From contig MU271152.1 in assembly GCA_021432605.1 (NCBI GenBank), positions 248,001 to 312,000 of the forward strand: a stretch of 64,000 nucleotides of DNA, in the 5' to 3' direction. The notes under the pieces were generated by a model that was not told the origin of the DNA, searched no databases, and saw only the letters and a list, made by a program, of their open reading frames with translations. This DNA is from Coniochaeta sp. PMI_546 (lineage: Eukaryota > Ascomycota > Sordariomycetes > Coniochaetales > Coniochaetaceae). Below, piece after piece: positions 13,429 to 24,473 of the stretch. Each line of letters starts with the position of its first letter. The first letter of the stretch is position 1. A program made the translations under genes and the position numbers.

Positions 13429-16400
13429 TCAAAGCAGCTGATACAATGCCCTGACTCCCTTCTCCGCAGCCGCAACATGCCACGGCCTCACATCCGTCTC
13501 GCGATCAACCATGCCCCTCAAGCGGGCAAGCGTGCCCAATCCCCTAAAATACATGAGCATCTCTCTGAGCACCGCCTCGTAAGCCCGAGGATTATTGCCC
13601 TCGCTGTGTATGACATTGACCTCCATCGCCACCGGCGGGTCCTCTGGCCTTGCACCGCTTCGCTTGATGAGGTAGCCGCTCTGTATGGCCGGATTGAGCT
13701 CAGTCAGCGACGAAGAGTTGTTCAGGCGGTGCGACACGATGGCGCCCCAGGTGGTGTCCGTCACGTCGATCAGGGTTGTGTCAGCCTCGGGCTCCGTAGC
13801 GCTGTTCTCCCCGCCGGGCGTCGTGGCGTTCAGTGGATTGCCGGTACCCATGGGGGTGGGGGGATTACCGCTCTGCTCTGGGGACACCGTCGTCATCGGT
13901 TGCGGAGTCGACACAGGCGTGGTGTAGAACGCCGACGACATGGTGACCGGGATCTTGGCAGCCGGGGGGATGAGCTGTAGCGAGGGGTTGGTGTCGACAG
14001 TCATCAGCGTAAGACTGATCGACGCCTTGGTCTCACCCTGAGCCAGAGCCATCCAGTTGTCGATCTCGGTCTGCTCCATCGTCCCGCACTTGGTGATAAT
14101 GACACGCCAATGCACTTTCCACACGGATATTAAGTCGTGTGTTGTGTCCCAGATCTCGTGAGTGACCTCTTCCAGCGGGTTCGACAGCGGCTTGCCTCGT
14201 CTCCCAAGACAGTACGAAGCTGTCATTTGTTTACTTCCGCGATTGTCCGTCCATGCGGCTGTGATCCATCGCTCATCCACGCTCCGGGCATAGGCGATGT
14301 GAATGCATGCGTTTTCGTGCAAGACATTCACCGATGGAGAGGCGGTCGGCTTGAACTCGATCATTCTAGGCAAGGCAGGCTCGAGTACGATGGCCGGGGC
14401 CGGCATTGGACCTCCAAACACGGTGCAACGGTCGTACGTCTCGATGCACAGCTTTATATATTCCGAGGGCGACAGGATTGCTAATGTCGTCTCGGAAGCT
14501 ACATGGTCCAGGGGTATCAGCTGAAGCACCAGCTCGTTCGATATCGTCTTCTTCCGGTCAGCTACAGCCTTCTTGTACTTCTCAAACAGGTCTTGGAATG
14601 CAGCGCATGCTTCCACAATCGACCCTGGGTTCCCTGGATGGTAGACGAAATAAACAACGTGGTTCTTCTCTGTTACGATGAACCTTGCTAGATCATTCGC
14701 AAGCTTTGTCATAGCCGCAGACAGAGCAGAGCTGGGTTGTGGCGCTGTAGCCGAGAAGGGCGAAGCCGCAGCCTTGTCCACGTTATACGGGAAGAGTCCG
14801 CTTGGAAACTCAGCCCCGTAGAGTAAGCGGTCAAAAGTGCCCATTTTCAGTGACTCATAGATGCTTCGGATCCTTTCCAAGAAGCAAACGACATTGTCTT
14901 GCATGCCCTTCCAGTTTGGGAAAACACATATGGCATTGATGTCTTTGGCGCCCTGCGACGGGCTGAGGCCTAGGCTCTCCCAGAACGACACTGCTGAAGG
15001 TAGGACTGAAAGCTTTGAGTCGTAACGTCGGAGCTCAACATGAGGCGCCGGAATTTGGAAGAGGTTTGGCAGGATCATCCCCTGACCTATTGGCCGCGGT
15101 TGCAGCCTTGATGGCTGGCCGAGGAGAGGCACGTCTTGGATCTCGATAAATGGTCGGAAATGGCATTCCGTTGCATTTGCAAGGGAGCTAGGGAGTACTG
15201 ATCGTAGGCATTGCATAGACTGGCGGGTTGCATTGAGGACACTGCGTCGTGTCTCTTGAACTTCCGTGTCGGCGGTGTTCTTTGGACCCAACATCAGCGA
15301 TCCACTCACCGCTTGCTCTGTGAGGATCTGGGCGATCGTGATGAAGTCGTCGTCTCGGCATGACAACTGGAGCGGCCACGGCTCCGGATCGGCAAAGTAC
15401 TTCGTAACAGGGAGTTCAGGTGTGCTGGGTTGTGACAAGCGGGACAAGTCTGCCATAGCATATGCAGGGGATTCTCCCATCGTATGTTGTTCTAGCTCTC
15501 TGAATGACGCCGCCATGGAGAGATTGTCGTCGTCCACTGGTCGTCGCAGGACGCTGTATTTAGTTGGCGAATTTGGCTCCTCAGTCATCACGCTACTATC
15601 GTCTTGATCTGAGACCAGGCTCATGTCGTCCCCGTCTGAGAAGGGCCCCTCATTCTTGGTCGGACTGTTGCCGAGAGAGTTGTTTTCTAAGCCCGCTGTG
15701 ATCTTGGCTATTAGCTCCCCGAATCTGATATTAGCCGGCGGCTCTGTTAAGTCTTTCCGGCGCCGCTGCTGGATACTGGGGAGCGCAGCGGCTGGCAGCT
15801 TTTGGCTAGGTGCTTCCTCAGCCTCCTCCTGTGACGGAAGGGTGTACCGAAACTGGCCATGCTCTCCGTATTTCTTGTTTGTGAGCGACAGGGACGGATC
15901 GAAATCCACCTTTTCAAAGACGCTCCCGCGACGAGATGTAGACTTATCCCCCACGAAGTGTTTGACTGCAGGCGGCCCACTGAATGATGCTCGGACTCGC
16001 TTGTAGACAGTATCCGGGTCAAAAGGGCTCGGTTGGCGTTTCATACCTGCCGCAGCAACTGCATGAGCATTGGTAGAGCTTGTCGGCTGTCGACTTTCCT
16101 CAGCAAGTGTGCTTCTGGCATGCTTTAGTTCTGGTTTTGTGAAAACCGGTGATACCGACTCTTTTGGTCCAGTGTCGGTGGCCATGGTAGGAAGATGGGA
16201 AGGTCTAACACCCGCTTGCTCCAAGGTCGCAGAGAGTTCCATAGCATCGTTCATGTCAGGCAAGTCAGACAAGTCGAGCCCATTGTCGCCTGTGTCCTGA
16301 TCGACTGTGTCCTGATCGAAGAAGCTGAAGTCGGCATCGGTAAGCTCATTGTTCACGAATAAATCCTCGCCGCCTAGATCACCGAAGAGATTCTCGCCCT

Positions 16401-18124
16401 CGGGAAACGCGGTGTCCGACTGCTCACGCTTCAAGTCACCGTCCCATGCACCAGATGATGATCTTGTTTGTCGGCCTTCGCGAATTGTCACTGGGTCACT
16501 GCTTACAGCGGCAGCGTTGGTCGATTGGTTGGGCGGACTAGACATTGCGACGTCGAAGGACGGAGTCACTCCGGGAGGCTGCTGAACTCCGTCTGGAGGA
16601 GTAGGGTACATTGCCCCGGCGGCGGCAGCTGCTGCCGCCGCCCCGGCATTGCTGATCCGCCGAAGTGTCAGGGGAGATACGTCATTCCGCGGCTGGTGTA
16701 GACCGTCCGCCGCCCCAGTCTCCCGCAACGCTGGGTCTTGCAGTTCCTTCTTCCTCCTCTTGGAAAACAGCTCTTCTCTTTCTGGATTGGTTTCGAACCA
16801 TGACTTAGCATTATCCAAAGGGTCAAAGTCGTCATTTCCGATGAGCGCTTTGTCCAGACCTAGTTCGTGCAGCAGCATACCTCCATTTGGCTTTCGAAAG
16901 CAGAGTACGGAGGGCCAGGAGACGACAGGAGCCGGACTCGTCATGGGGGTTCTCTTCCCGTCTGCCTTGTATTCGTATGGTTTCTTTTTCAGAAACTGAA
17001 TATTCAACCAAGAGCAGCCGTCGAGTATTGAAGGTGATATACCCCTGAGCTGAAGCAATTTGGAAAGATGGCTTCTCCATTGTGAAAGTTTATCCGCCAC
17101 CTCTGGTTTGAAGCGACTCATTTGTGTCTCGGGAGACTGCCCGCTGGCGTTGTCTGAAAGCAGGTGGTCTCTGTCCAAAACACTTTGTAGAGACGCGAAA
17201 GCACCCAGGGGTGCAGCAAGCACAGGGGTGCCAGTTGAGTACAAGTCTGAGCGGAGACCATTAGAAGAGGAGATTAGGCCCTCCATAGCGGACACACTCA
17301 GGCTGATGACGAGTGACCCAGTCGTCGTGAGATAGACCCGAAAGGTTGCCAGTGCGGATAAGGGTGGATAACGCATAGGCTCGCTATCATTGGGCTGTAA
17401 CGTATTAGGTGGTAGTAACAATGTCCTAGGAGTCAAGGATAACGCGCCACTGCACCGACAGAACTCTGTGGATAAAGACGATAGTATCGCGGTGATGAAG
17501 AACTCGTGCATCTCCTTGACAGGAACCGATTTGTAGCCCTTTGGATCCAGTCCTACAACGGGAGGAGCGGCTTTGGTATCCAGGTCCATTGCGCCAGCCG
17601 GCATGGAACCAGCAGAAGGCAAGTTGAACGACGAACCGCTTCGAGCGGAGGCTTCCAGCGCAGAGGTGTTGGACGAAGAGCTACTGGGAGTGCTGGTTGG
17701 ATTCGTCCCAGGTGGGCGAGTCTTTTGCAAGCTGATCGGCTCGAATGCCCCCTCCTCAACAAGTCCAAGCTGGTAACCGCAGACTTCTAGAGTTGTGCCC
17801 AGCCGTGACTGCTCGGAGGACGCCACGGTGCTAGTCGAGTTCTTTTTTACCAAGTAGAAGCACCATATCCCTCGCCGCACCACATCCATATACACGAGAT
17901 GGCCATCGTTTCGTAGGGCAAACTCAACGTCCGAGGCATTGAAGGTGTAAACTGAAGACTGGGAGACGACGGGCTCATATATCTTGAAGGCAATGAGGGA
18001 AAGATTATTCTGGATTCGGGAACGGTCAGCGCATGCAATTGATTAGAAGCGATGGCCAAGCACAAAAACGGGGAGGATGGCTCACGACTAGTAGTGTGTT
18101 AGTATCATAATCGCCAGCATCCAT
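13429..18124 (-). CDS. SSN2/MED13: Mediator complex subunit 13
   Basis: Largest subunit of the CDK8 kinase module, which docks reversibly on Mediator and restrains RNA polymerase II recruitment. Two exons (18124-18086 and 18009-13429) give 1539 residues. The first exon encodes only MDAGDYDTNTLLV; the second continues NNLSLIAFKIYEP, the conserved Med13 start. The N-terminal domain runs to roughly residue 350 and includes WRSHLSKLLQLRGISPSILDG and SWPSVLCFRKPNGGML. A long disordered Ser/Pro/Asp-rich middle follows, with a polyalanine tract encoded at about 16614-16645. The C-terminal part holds the MID/PIWI-like half (VEACAAFQDLFEKYKK, PLDHVASETTLAILS) and ends with VLREMLMYFRGLGTLARLRG. The length is typical for filamentous ascomycetes. 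It is divergent from ENP2 across 1.1 kb. Confidence 0.93.
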
Positions 18125-19206
18125 ATCGACGGCTGTCGGCCGTCCACCAAAGGTGGAATATCGAGGAGTCGGCGTCCCACTAGCAGCAACGGCATACGGA
18201 TGATGCCTGAGACGAAGAGCACGTTGTGGGCCTCAAATGCGACGGCAGACCGACCGTAGACGGCGCGGTGTCGGGAAGAGATAGGAAATAGGTTGGTAAT
18301 GTGCTCTTCGGTAAGGTGCCGGACTCCATCGCAGCAGCCCGGGCCAAGCGGTACGCGGTTTCCTATCGGGAGGCCGAGATATCCAGGTGCCACAGCTGCC
18401 AAGGTTGCTAGTCCCAACAGGAAGTCGACGATGGAGTTGCGGGGGAAGTCAACGTCCACTTCGTTGCCAGTTATTGAAGCAAAAAAGGGGGGATATATGA
18501 GGCAGTTCCGTTTAGTTTATACCCAAGAACCGCACATTATGAGTTTGACCTGCTGTCCCCCCAAACAGCTTGATGATGGAGACAAAGCTGCGATAGGAGA
18601 AGCCGACGTCGATGTCAGTTGGATACGGAGCAATGCGACTGAATGATGGACGTTCAATCAATCCAGCCCAGTTTTCAGGCTATTATTCAATCGTGACACA
18701 CTGTGTGGAGTCTCCCGAATGCGTGGGCGGTGTACGCGCAGTACGTACCTTACCTCCCGCAGAGTGCGTATCCAGTGTACCGCTCTGGGCATGAAGACCA
18801 CAGCAGTGAGCACCACCGGTACGTACTTCAGTACTGCGGTGCCAGTACACAGTGCGGAAATGATTGGTCGCTCGACAGCTGGTCCGTCAGCCGACCTGCC
18901 AGGGAAGGACTTTCGGAAAGTCCCGAGACTGACCCGGCCCAGCTTTCTCTTGACAGGGTCCCTGAACTTCCATGCTTATCGCGACGGGAGTGGGTATGTT
19001 CTTATCGTTCAGTTTTATCGATAACGGAACTTTTGGCCTGTCCTACCAAAAATTTCGGCCCCGCGACATGGAACTACTAGAGCCTACACTGGGTCTCTAC
19101 ACTTTCGAAATAAGTACCTTGGACTCGTCAATACTGAGAGAACGAGAGAGCGGGAGAAACACAGATATCAAGTTGCAAGGCTTTCACAGAAGCAGAGGTG
19201 CTTGCC
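18125..19206. promoter_or_regulatory. Divergent promoter region of MED13 and ENP2
   Basis: The interval separates two outward-facing genes. It contains a dense cluster of GTAC tetramers (eight between 18732 and 18850, including GTACGTAC twice). An open frame at 18088-18459 on the minus strand overlaps the first Med13 exon and is taken as chance. Confidence 0.5.
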
Positions 19207-21235
19207 ATGAAGCTCACCAATCCCGGAAGCGTCTCTGTTTACACCATCTCTGGTGCCTCGACTGCAAGACCACTCCCCGACTGGCTTGCTCGCCAACGGA
19301 AGCGATCTCTCAAGAATGACCCCGAATATACCCATCGAGTCGAGCTCTTGCAGGATTTCGAGTTTGAGGAAGCAAGTCAGTGTGTGAGAGTTAGTGAGGA
19401 CGGGGAATGGGTTATGTCCACGGGCACCTATAAGCCACAGGTGAGTGCTTCGCTAACCTACACTTCCTCGCCCCTGACTTCGACACTCGGTCCTAATCAG
19501 AGTCTTTGCTACACAGATTCATGTTCATAACCTCTCGCAACTGTCTTTATCGTTCGCTCGCCATACTACCTCCCTCAATGAAACGTTCGTCCTGCTAGGA
19601 TCTGGCTACGAGAAAAGTTTGCATCTCCAAACAGACCGGAAGCTCGAGTTCCACACACCAAACGGGTGTCATCACGAAGTGCGCTTGCCACGCTATGGAC
19701 GAGATTTAGTCTACGATCGCTTTTCCGCAGAAGCTCTCGTTCCGGCTGCAGGTTTGGACCCGGAAAAGAGATGTGGCGAAGTGTTTCGACTCAACTTGGA
19801 ACATGGTCGTTTCATGAAGAGCTACGAGGTCGATGTCGGCGAGGATGAAGATGGCGCTGGCTTGCAAGGAAGCATCGGCGTAGGATGTGTCAATGTCGCC
19901 GCTGTGGCAGAGGGCACACACGGTCTACTGTCTTTCGGCACGTCGATTGGCACAGTCGAGTTTTGGGACCCGCGGTCTAAGTCTAGAGTGGCTGTCCTCG
20001 GCGGTCACGATGGTGGAGTCACTGCATTGGACTTTAGCCCATCAGGACTATCCCTGGCTACGGGAACGAGCACCGGCATGGTGCAAATATTTGATCTGCG
20101 TCGGCCTGTACCTCTGCTCAAGAAGGATCAGGGCTACGGCTATGCGATAAAGAATCTCATCCACCTGGAGACCTCATCTCATGAAAAGAAGATACTCTCG
20201 GCGGATAAAAAGATCATCAAGATTTGGGATGAGGAAACTGGAGACCCTTGGACTTCGATCGAGCCAATTGTTGATCTCAACCACGTGGCCTATGTCAAGG
20301 GTTCCGGAATGCTCCTAACCGCGAACGAGGGCAAGCAGATGCACAGCTTCTTCATTCCTCAGCTCGGCCCGGCTCCAAAATGGTGCTCTTTCCTCGACAA
20401 CATGGTCGAAGAGATGGCGGAAGAGACACAAACCGAAACATACGACAACTACAAGTTCTTGACCATAGGCGAGCTCAAGTCTCTCAGCTTGGAGCACCTT
20501 ATCGGCAAAACCAACCTCCTACGGCCGTATATGCACGGTTACTTCGTAGCTTCCAAGCTCTACGAGCAGGCTCGCTTGATTGCCAACCCGTACGTCTGGG
20601 AGGAAGAGCGTGCTAAGCGTGTTAAGGAGAAGATCGAGAAGGAGCGGGAGAGCCGTATCCGGGGTAACAAGAAGGTCAAGGTCAACCAAAAACTGGCAGA
20701 CAAGCTGCTCAAGAAGCAAGAGAGGAGAGAGACGGTCGACACCAAGGCTGGAGTTCTTGGTGATGATCGTTTCGGCAAGCTGTTCGAAGACGAAGAATTC
20801 GCCGTGGACGAGAAGAGCAAAGAGTTCCGCGCCCTCAATCCCAGCACCAAGGTACCCGATAAGAACGACGATTATGCTCAGAGAGAGAAGAAGGCCAAGG
20901 GCTTCCACGACAGCGATGATTCCTCGGGCGATGAGGATGGCAGCGACGACGGTATCACGCCTGTTCAACCACGTGGCTACGATGATGTCGTGATGAAGAT
21001 CTCGTCATCGAACCGGGATGGAGGACGCACAAAGGACAGCGCACTGGGATCACGAGTCCCAGCGGCAGCCCGCGCTGGAAAGACTAGGCAAGGAGAGGTA
21101 GTGGGAGAGAAGCAAGTCACGTTTGTACCGGCATCAAAGAAGAAGCAAGAGGAAGAAGAGCATCAGCCTGCTCCCACGAGCAAGAGATCCGAAGCGAGAC
21201 GAAGCGCCAGTACCAACACCTTCCGACGATTATAG
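19207..21235 (+). CDS. ENP2: Ribosome biogenesis protein Enp2 (NOL10 family)
   Basis: Nucleolar WD-repeat protein of the small-subunit processome, needed for 18S rRNA maturation. Two exons (19207-19440 and 19517-21235) give 650 residues; the yeast and human proteins are near 700. The start MKLTNPGSVSVYTISG and PDWLARQRKRSLKND are typical. WD-like repeats run through about residue 320 (GTVEFWDPRSKSRVAVLGGH, GMVQIFDLRRPVPLLKKD, KKIIKIWDEETG). The block YDNYKFLTIGELKSLSLEHLIG marks the family. A NUC153 motif, DDRFGKLFEDEEFAVDEKSK, lies at about 492. The tail is Lys-rich and acidic, as in nucleolar proteins. I chose the AUG at 19207 because it starts the conserved region; the next codons upstream lack AUG. 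Confidence 0.95.
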
Positions 21236-21446
21236 AACGCCTACCCAGAACGTTATCGGAGACATCAAATAATACACATATTCAGCATGGGCCCTCGAGC
21301 CTTCTTCAATCGGTTCCTGCGCCAGTTCCATCACTGCCTCATATCCTCTAGGCCAGGCATCGTCAGTTTGAGCCTTGGTGCAGAGCCCATAACCTCAGCT
21401 AACGGAGAAATTTCGATTGTAAAACATAACACGTCGATATCTCCCA

Positions 21447-22015
21447 TCACTTCCGACTAAAGTTACTTCGCTTCTTCTTGTCTATTGCTGCGAGAGTCAC
21501 TTTTGGGCCGAGGCCTTTCTCGAGATCTTCAGGCTTGAGGCGAGGAGTAGGAGGCACATCGTCAAGTCTCACACGGCCTCCTTTTGATCTTCCACCGGTC
21601 GACTCTTTGACAGACCTTGGAAATTCAGATCGGCGGGGTGTTAAGGCAGCGACGACCTTTCTGGTCGATTTTCGGATCGTCTCCCGAACCTTCCACTCCC
21701 TCTTCTTCGCGAGGTAGAAGAGCACAGATGATCCGACTATAACGGTGTTAGTCATCCTCTAGGCTTTAGGGGATTTGATTTCCGATGTCACTCACTTCCG
21801 ATAAGAGCGACGACCACAACCACGACGATGATGGCGACCATAGCACCATGAGAGATCTGCAACCCGCCGTTGTCCGTTCCTGATGCGCCAGCAGCATTGC
21901 CATCCGCTACCGAGCCTGACCCTGAGTTCGCATCACCAGTGGATCCATCTTGTCCTCCCGTATACGGCGACTCGGTCGAAAGCGGGAAGCTTCCCGTCGA
22001 TGTGGGTGTTGGCAT
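21447..22015 (-). CDS. Single-pass membrane protein, unknown function
   Basis: Two exons (22015-21796 and 21736-21447) give 169 residues. The N-terminal 55 residues are Ser/Gly/Thr-rich and probably outside the cell or in a lumen. One strong membrane helix (about 57-82, MVAIIVVVVVVALIGIGSS) follows, then a basic cytoplasmic tail with REWKVRETIRKSTRKVVAALTPRRSEF split by Pro-rich and Lys-rich segments. This layout, a short mucin-like ectodomain with a helix and a basic juxtamembrane segment, is common among uncharacterised fungal membrane proteins. There is no clear cleavable signal peptide, so the helix probably acts as the anchor. The intron has a GTGAGT donor and a GACTAACAC branch site. 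I cannot assign a function. Confidence 0.8.
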
Positions 22016-24473
22016 AGTGCCTGTCGTGTACTATTGTCCCACCGGATGGCGATGCTTGATGAGGTCAGTACGATCGAGACTGATTTGGAATGTCTCTTTT
22101 TCGGTGTCAGACGGCAGCTGGAACCGCAAATCAACTGCCAGCAGAATGATCAGAAAGTTATTAAGGAGATGTTGGAACAGGATCGAGTCAGACAATAACG
22201 CTGCCGCTGCGTGGCGCCTGCTGGGTATTTACATAGATAGCTCGTCAGCGAGAAGGGGTGGTCATGACCAGTCCTTCCTCCCTGTCTCTGTCGCATATGA
22301 ATATCTCTAGCCCCATTCACGGCAATCTTGCCGGTGCTTTCGAGGCACCAGTGCCCAAAACTGTGACAGAATGTATACTCTGCAGTCTAGCACACGCTCC
22401 CTAAGACTCGGCACTCACACGGCACGATGCTGGCATTCCAGCATTGCCCTGTCGCCGCATCTCGCCATTGGGCGCACAAGACTTGATGATATGAAACCAG
22501 CTCTATATGAAGCCTGTTAAAACCCAAGAGACGACTGTCATTGGTGACGTTGTTTCTCGAAGCGCCGGCGTTGTGGCACTTTCACGGGAGCGCACACCAC
22601 TGGCCCTTTCCGACCCCGCCGCGTCCCTGCAGGCGGCCAATAGGGACCGATCGCCAGGGGTGCTGGCGGCACGGGCAAATGCTAGCAAACACGTCGTCAC
22701 CTAATCACGACAGCATTGCTACCCTGCCGTTGAAAATGGACTTGCGCACGCGCCCCTCACATGCAGGTCCATCGTGCATGTCCCTCGCTCGCACGCCTGC
22801 TCAATCTAGTGTGCTCTGCCGGCAGTGTTCTTGGCCCCTGGACCCTTTGCCTCGGAGACTGTCGGTCCCTCCACAAATCTGTATCAAGCCTATTGTCGAG
22901 GCCATCCTAGGGCAGCCGCTGAGCATGCTCCGTCACAGCATGAGATCGACGACTTCTCCGCAATGTGATATCGACAAGGACTGCATTGCACCTCTTATCT
23001 GATAAGCAACGAAAACCAGTCTCGTTTGCCGCCGAGGCAACCACAACACCACGTCGTGAGTCTCGTGGTTGTTTGATGCTTCACACCTGCGAGCTGTCCA
23101 TGGCGAATTTCCGAAGAGCCAAGCTCGAGTACCGTAGTCTAAGGTCCCAAGCCGACTATCTGACTCTCTCCAAATTAGGCAAACGAACGGTCGAAGTGAA
23201 GCATGGCCGTGGCTCATGCCGACCTGGTGGCAGCTAAGTGGCTGTGCTATTTGTAGCCTTTCGTCGTGTTATGGCGGGAGAGAATGCGACTCTTAGCTCA
23301 ATATAGAGAGCTATTTACCCCACAAACTTCCATACAGCTGTCGTCCCTGACACTGTCTGGTCTCCTTGCATATTGTTTGTTATGGACACCTCCTGTTATT
23401 TAAAGCGGCCGTCTCGTCTCTTCAAATGCGGCCAAGATGGCGGATGGTGGAGTTCCCGTCCTATTTGTAGTTTCTCGAGGTTACTGAACGGGAGACATCG
23501 CTTATGGTATTGAACCTGTTTGTTCAGGGCGTGATCACGTCTAGATCAGAGCAAAAGCAGTCTCAGAAAGTCGAAGACCGGTCCATCGGCGCTGCGGCTC
23601 TTCCCTCGAACGATCACCTTCACAGAGGGTCCTCGCCATCCGAGTTTGTGGACAACTTAACTCAACGGCCAGCGTGTTGGTTTTGGGGTTTCATTGTATG
23701 CCCCTATACGGTTTGAGGAGGTACTGTAGATTGACGGTGTGGGAAAGAGATAGCATCCGGAGGCTCTGCGGTTGTCCGTCTCTATAGCAGCATCAAGGAG
23801 GGCATTCATCTCTGCATCTATGAAGGGAGGAGAGCGACCGACCTCATTATCTAGAACTATCAATACCGTCGTTACCGTCTGTTGTGTATGCATCATTGGC
23901 TTCTCTACTCCTGGCAAAAATGGTCATTTCTTTCATGATGAATCTGGAAAGGAAGGAAAACATGTCATTGTCCAATGTCAGATCCCTTGAAGACCCAGAG
24001 TTCAGGTAAACTCGTCGATGCTATGGCCATGAAACGCAAAATGTTCGACTCACTGGGTTGAATTGGAAGGCACGACGTTGCCAATACTCAGGCCACAGAG
24101 TGCTCCTTCCTCCTCATACGGGAAATGTGTCGAAAGACTACCTTATCCTGCCAAATTTCCTACGCACGAGGTCATCTGGAAATTCTCATCCTCCTCTCCT
24201 TCGTTTGATTGAGAGTCTGCATCTACCCTCGGGGCCCGTATCCTCGGCAGTGCGTTGCTCCTCACTGTGTGCAACTGCGCCAGCCTCTTGTGGGCAGACC
24301 ATTAGCCATTGATTGCATTGCATTTGGCAGGACTATAGCATCGCTGCTGTCCAGCTCTTCATGCAACTGAGGGCCTTCGTCATCATAAACGACATCCTTT
24401 AGCTTCTTACAGAATCCTACCTTCACTTACAGTATCCAACATATCTAACTGGATTGCTGGTCACCCTACTACC
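22016..24473. other. Gene-free interval of 2.4 kb
   Basis: Several open frames of 60-150 codons exist but none has a recognisable domain or a splice continuation. No repeat family, tRNA or transposon end was recognised. The last few hundred bases are the promoter and leader of the coiled-coil gene. Confidence 0.5.

Noticed and set aside
18088-18459. Open frame of 123 codons upstream of Med13 on the minus strand
   Set aside because: It overlaps the first Med13 exon in another frame, has no recognisable domain and no splice link to anything.
22507-23002. Overlapping open frames in the 22-24.5 kb interval
   Set aside because: No domains, no splice support and no agreement between frames; taken as chance in GC-balanced DNA.
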